Positions 6,810 to 7,638 of a stretch of 7,638 nt of DNA are shown one piece after another (position 1 is the first letter of the stretch; the number at the start of each line of letters is the position of its first letter). The position numbers were made by a program, and so were the translations under genes. The stretch is from Desulfobacterales bacterium (GTDB taxonomy: Bacteria; Desulfobacterota; Desulfobacteria; Desulfobacterales; Desulfobacteraceae). The notes under the pieces were generated by a model that was not told the origin of the DNA, ran no database searches, and worked only from the letters and a program-made list of their open reading frames with translations. The DNA lies in NCBI GenBank assembly GCA_022361535.1, contig JAKSAU010001085.1, positions 1-7,638 on the forward strand, read 5' to 3'.

Positions 6810-7638
6810 ATGAAGCAGATTCTCCGGTTTTTCTCGTTTTCAGTTCTGATTCTTGCTGCACTCGGTATTCTTGTCACAGGCGGCATCTGGCTTTATCTAG
6901 ATTATCAAAAACCCCGGATAGACGGACGGCTTACCTGTCCCGGTCTGGAAAAAGAAGTTCAGATCATAAGGGACCAGTGGGGTATTCCCCACATTCTTGC
7001 CCAATCCGGTAAAGACGCTTATTTTGCATTAGGGTATACTCTGGCCCAGGACCGGCTCTTTCAGATGGAACTCCAACGCCGCCTGTCCAAAGGGGAGTTA
7101 GCTGAAATTTTAGGCCCCAAACTTCTTGATGTAGATAAAAAATTCCGCACACTCATGCTTCGGCACAGGGCTCAAGAGTACCTGGCAGAGGAGGATAAAA
7201 TCAACCAGGATGCGTTGGGCTTTCTGGATGACTTTTTAGACGGGGTAAACCACTTTGCTAAAACAGCTCCACTGCCTGTTGAGTTTAAATTACTTGGCGT
7301 CACACCCGAGCCTTTTACCCGGCTGGATGCGATTTCCATCATGGGATATGTGGCTTATTCTTTTGCTGACGGAATTACACGGGATTCGCTCCATACGATG
7401 TTAGCATCGCGCCTGAGCCAGCAAGAGCTGGCTATTGTGTTTCCTGATTTTACCCTGGACAACCGGGAAACCATCATGGAACCTCAAGGCGCACCCCGTG
7501 GCCAGGAAGCCTCTATCGAAGGCCTGTCGAAAAAAAGCCAATCCAACCTTTCCTCCAATACCTTCAAACAAAAAAACGACTTTAACAATTTTGCCCTGGC
7601 GTTCCAGGAGATAAAAGATACAGCACAAAAGATTTTTC
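6810..7638 (+). CDS. Penicillin acylase family Ntn-hydrolase precursor (3' end missing)
   Basis: The first 276 residues of an amidohydrolase of the penicillin amidase (S45) family; the frame is still open at the window end. Members are made as one precursor that cuts itself into two chains and hydrolyses amide bonds of penicillins, acyl-homoserine lactones or other N-acyl compounds in the periplasm. Residues 5-30 are an uncleaved-looking hydrophobic anchor or signal. The family core is clear: VQIIRDQWGIPHI (50-62), DAYFALGYTLAQDRLFQMEL (69-88), then RRLSKGELAEILG (90-102), and the PVEFKLLGVTPEPFT stretch (156-170). Glu87 sits where family members carry a calcium ligand (inference). The nucleophilic Ser that starts the second chain is not reached; residues ~225-260 look like the spacer before it. 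The start ATG has AAAGGAG at 6798-6804, 5 nt upstream. The substrate cannot be told from this half, and neighbours give no clue. Confidence 0.9.
   Translation, partial: MKQILRFFSFSVLILAALGILVTGGIWLYLDYQKPRIDGRLTCPGLEKEVQIIRDQWGIPHILAQSGKDAYFALGYTLAQDRLFQMELQRRLSKGELAEILGPKLLDVDKKFRTLMLRHRAQEYLAEEDKINQDALGFLDDFLDGVNHFAKTAPLPVEFKLLGVTPEPFTRLDAISIMGYVAYSFADGITRDSLHTMLASRLSQQELAIVFPDFTLDNRETIMEPQGAPRGQEASIEGLSKKSQSNLSSNTFKQKNDFNNFALAFQEIKDTAQKIF

Noticed and set aside
6936..6938. Cys43 of the acylase as a lipoprotein acylation site
   Set aside because: It lies 13 residues beyond the hydrophobic segment and lacks a lipobox, so lipidation there is unlikely.

Overview
The window holds five protein-coding genes, all on the + strand; the first and last are cut by the window edges. 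I see no rRNA, tRNA, CRISPR array or insertion sequence. Gene content suggests an anaerobic Gram-negative bacterium, most likely a sulfate-reducing member of the Desulfobacterota. The clues are an HPK4-type (HEFNN) hybrid kinase beside a LivJ-like binding protein, a CooC-type ATPase, and a possible flagellar sigma-28 promoter. This placement rests on gene style only.

Region 1 (1-3388) looks like a sensing operon. The 3' part of a periplasmic ligand-binding protein (Peripla_BP_6/LivJ type) is followed after 10 nt by a complete 784-aa membrane hybrid histidine kinase with a large helical periplasmic domain. The ribosome binding site of the kinase overlaps the stop codon of the binding protein. 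The layout recalls TorT-TorS and LuxP-LuxQ, where a binding protein presents its ligand to the kinase. No transporter permease, Hpt protein or separate response regulator is visible in the window.

Region 2 (3389-3709) is non-coding and AT-rich. It contains a strong Shine-Dalgarno sequence that leads only to ATG-AAT-TGA, several small inverted repeats, and a sigma-28-like promoter placed about 48 nt ahead of the next gene.

Region 3 (3710-5752) encodes a 680-aa protein that I cannot assign to a known family. It is built almost entirely from a degenerate repeat of about 29 residues with the core L-x-G-[ED]-x4-F-L-x2-A, seen some 17 times. It has no signal peptide or membrane segment, and ends in a cysteine-rich, AT-rich tail that begins at a run of seven A. 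This gene and its promoter are the best candidate for something undescribed.

Region 4 (5913-7638) encodes a CooC/MinD-type nickel-insertion ATPase for carbon monoxide dehydrogenase, then the 5' part of a membrane-anchored penicillin-acylase-family hydrolase. The coding DNA here looks visibly richer in G+C than the kinase gene. Each gene has its own strong ribosome binding site and a 120-160 nt upstream gap, so they need not form one operon.
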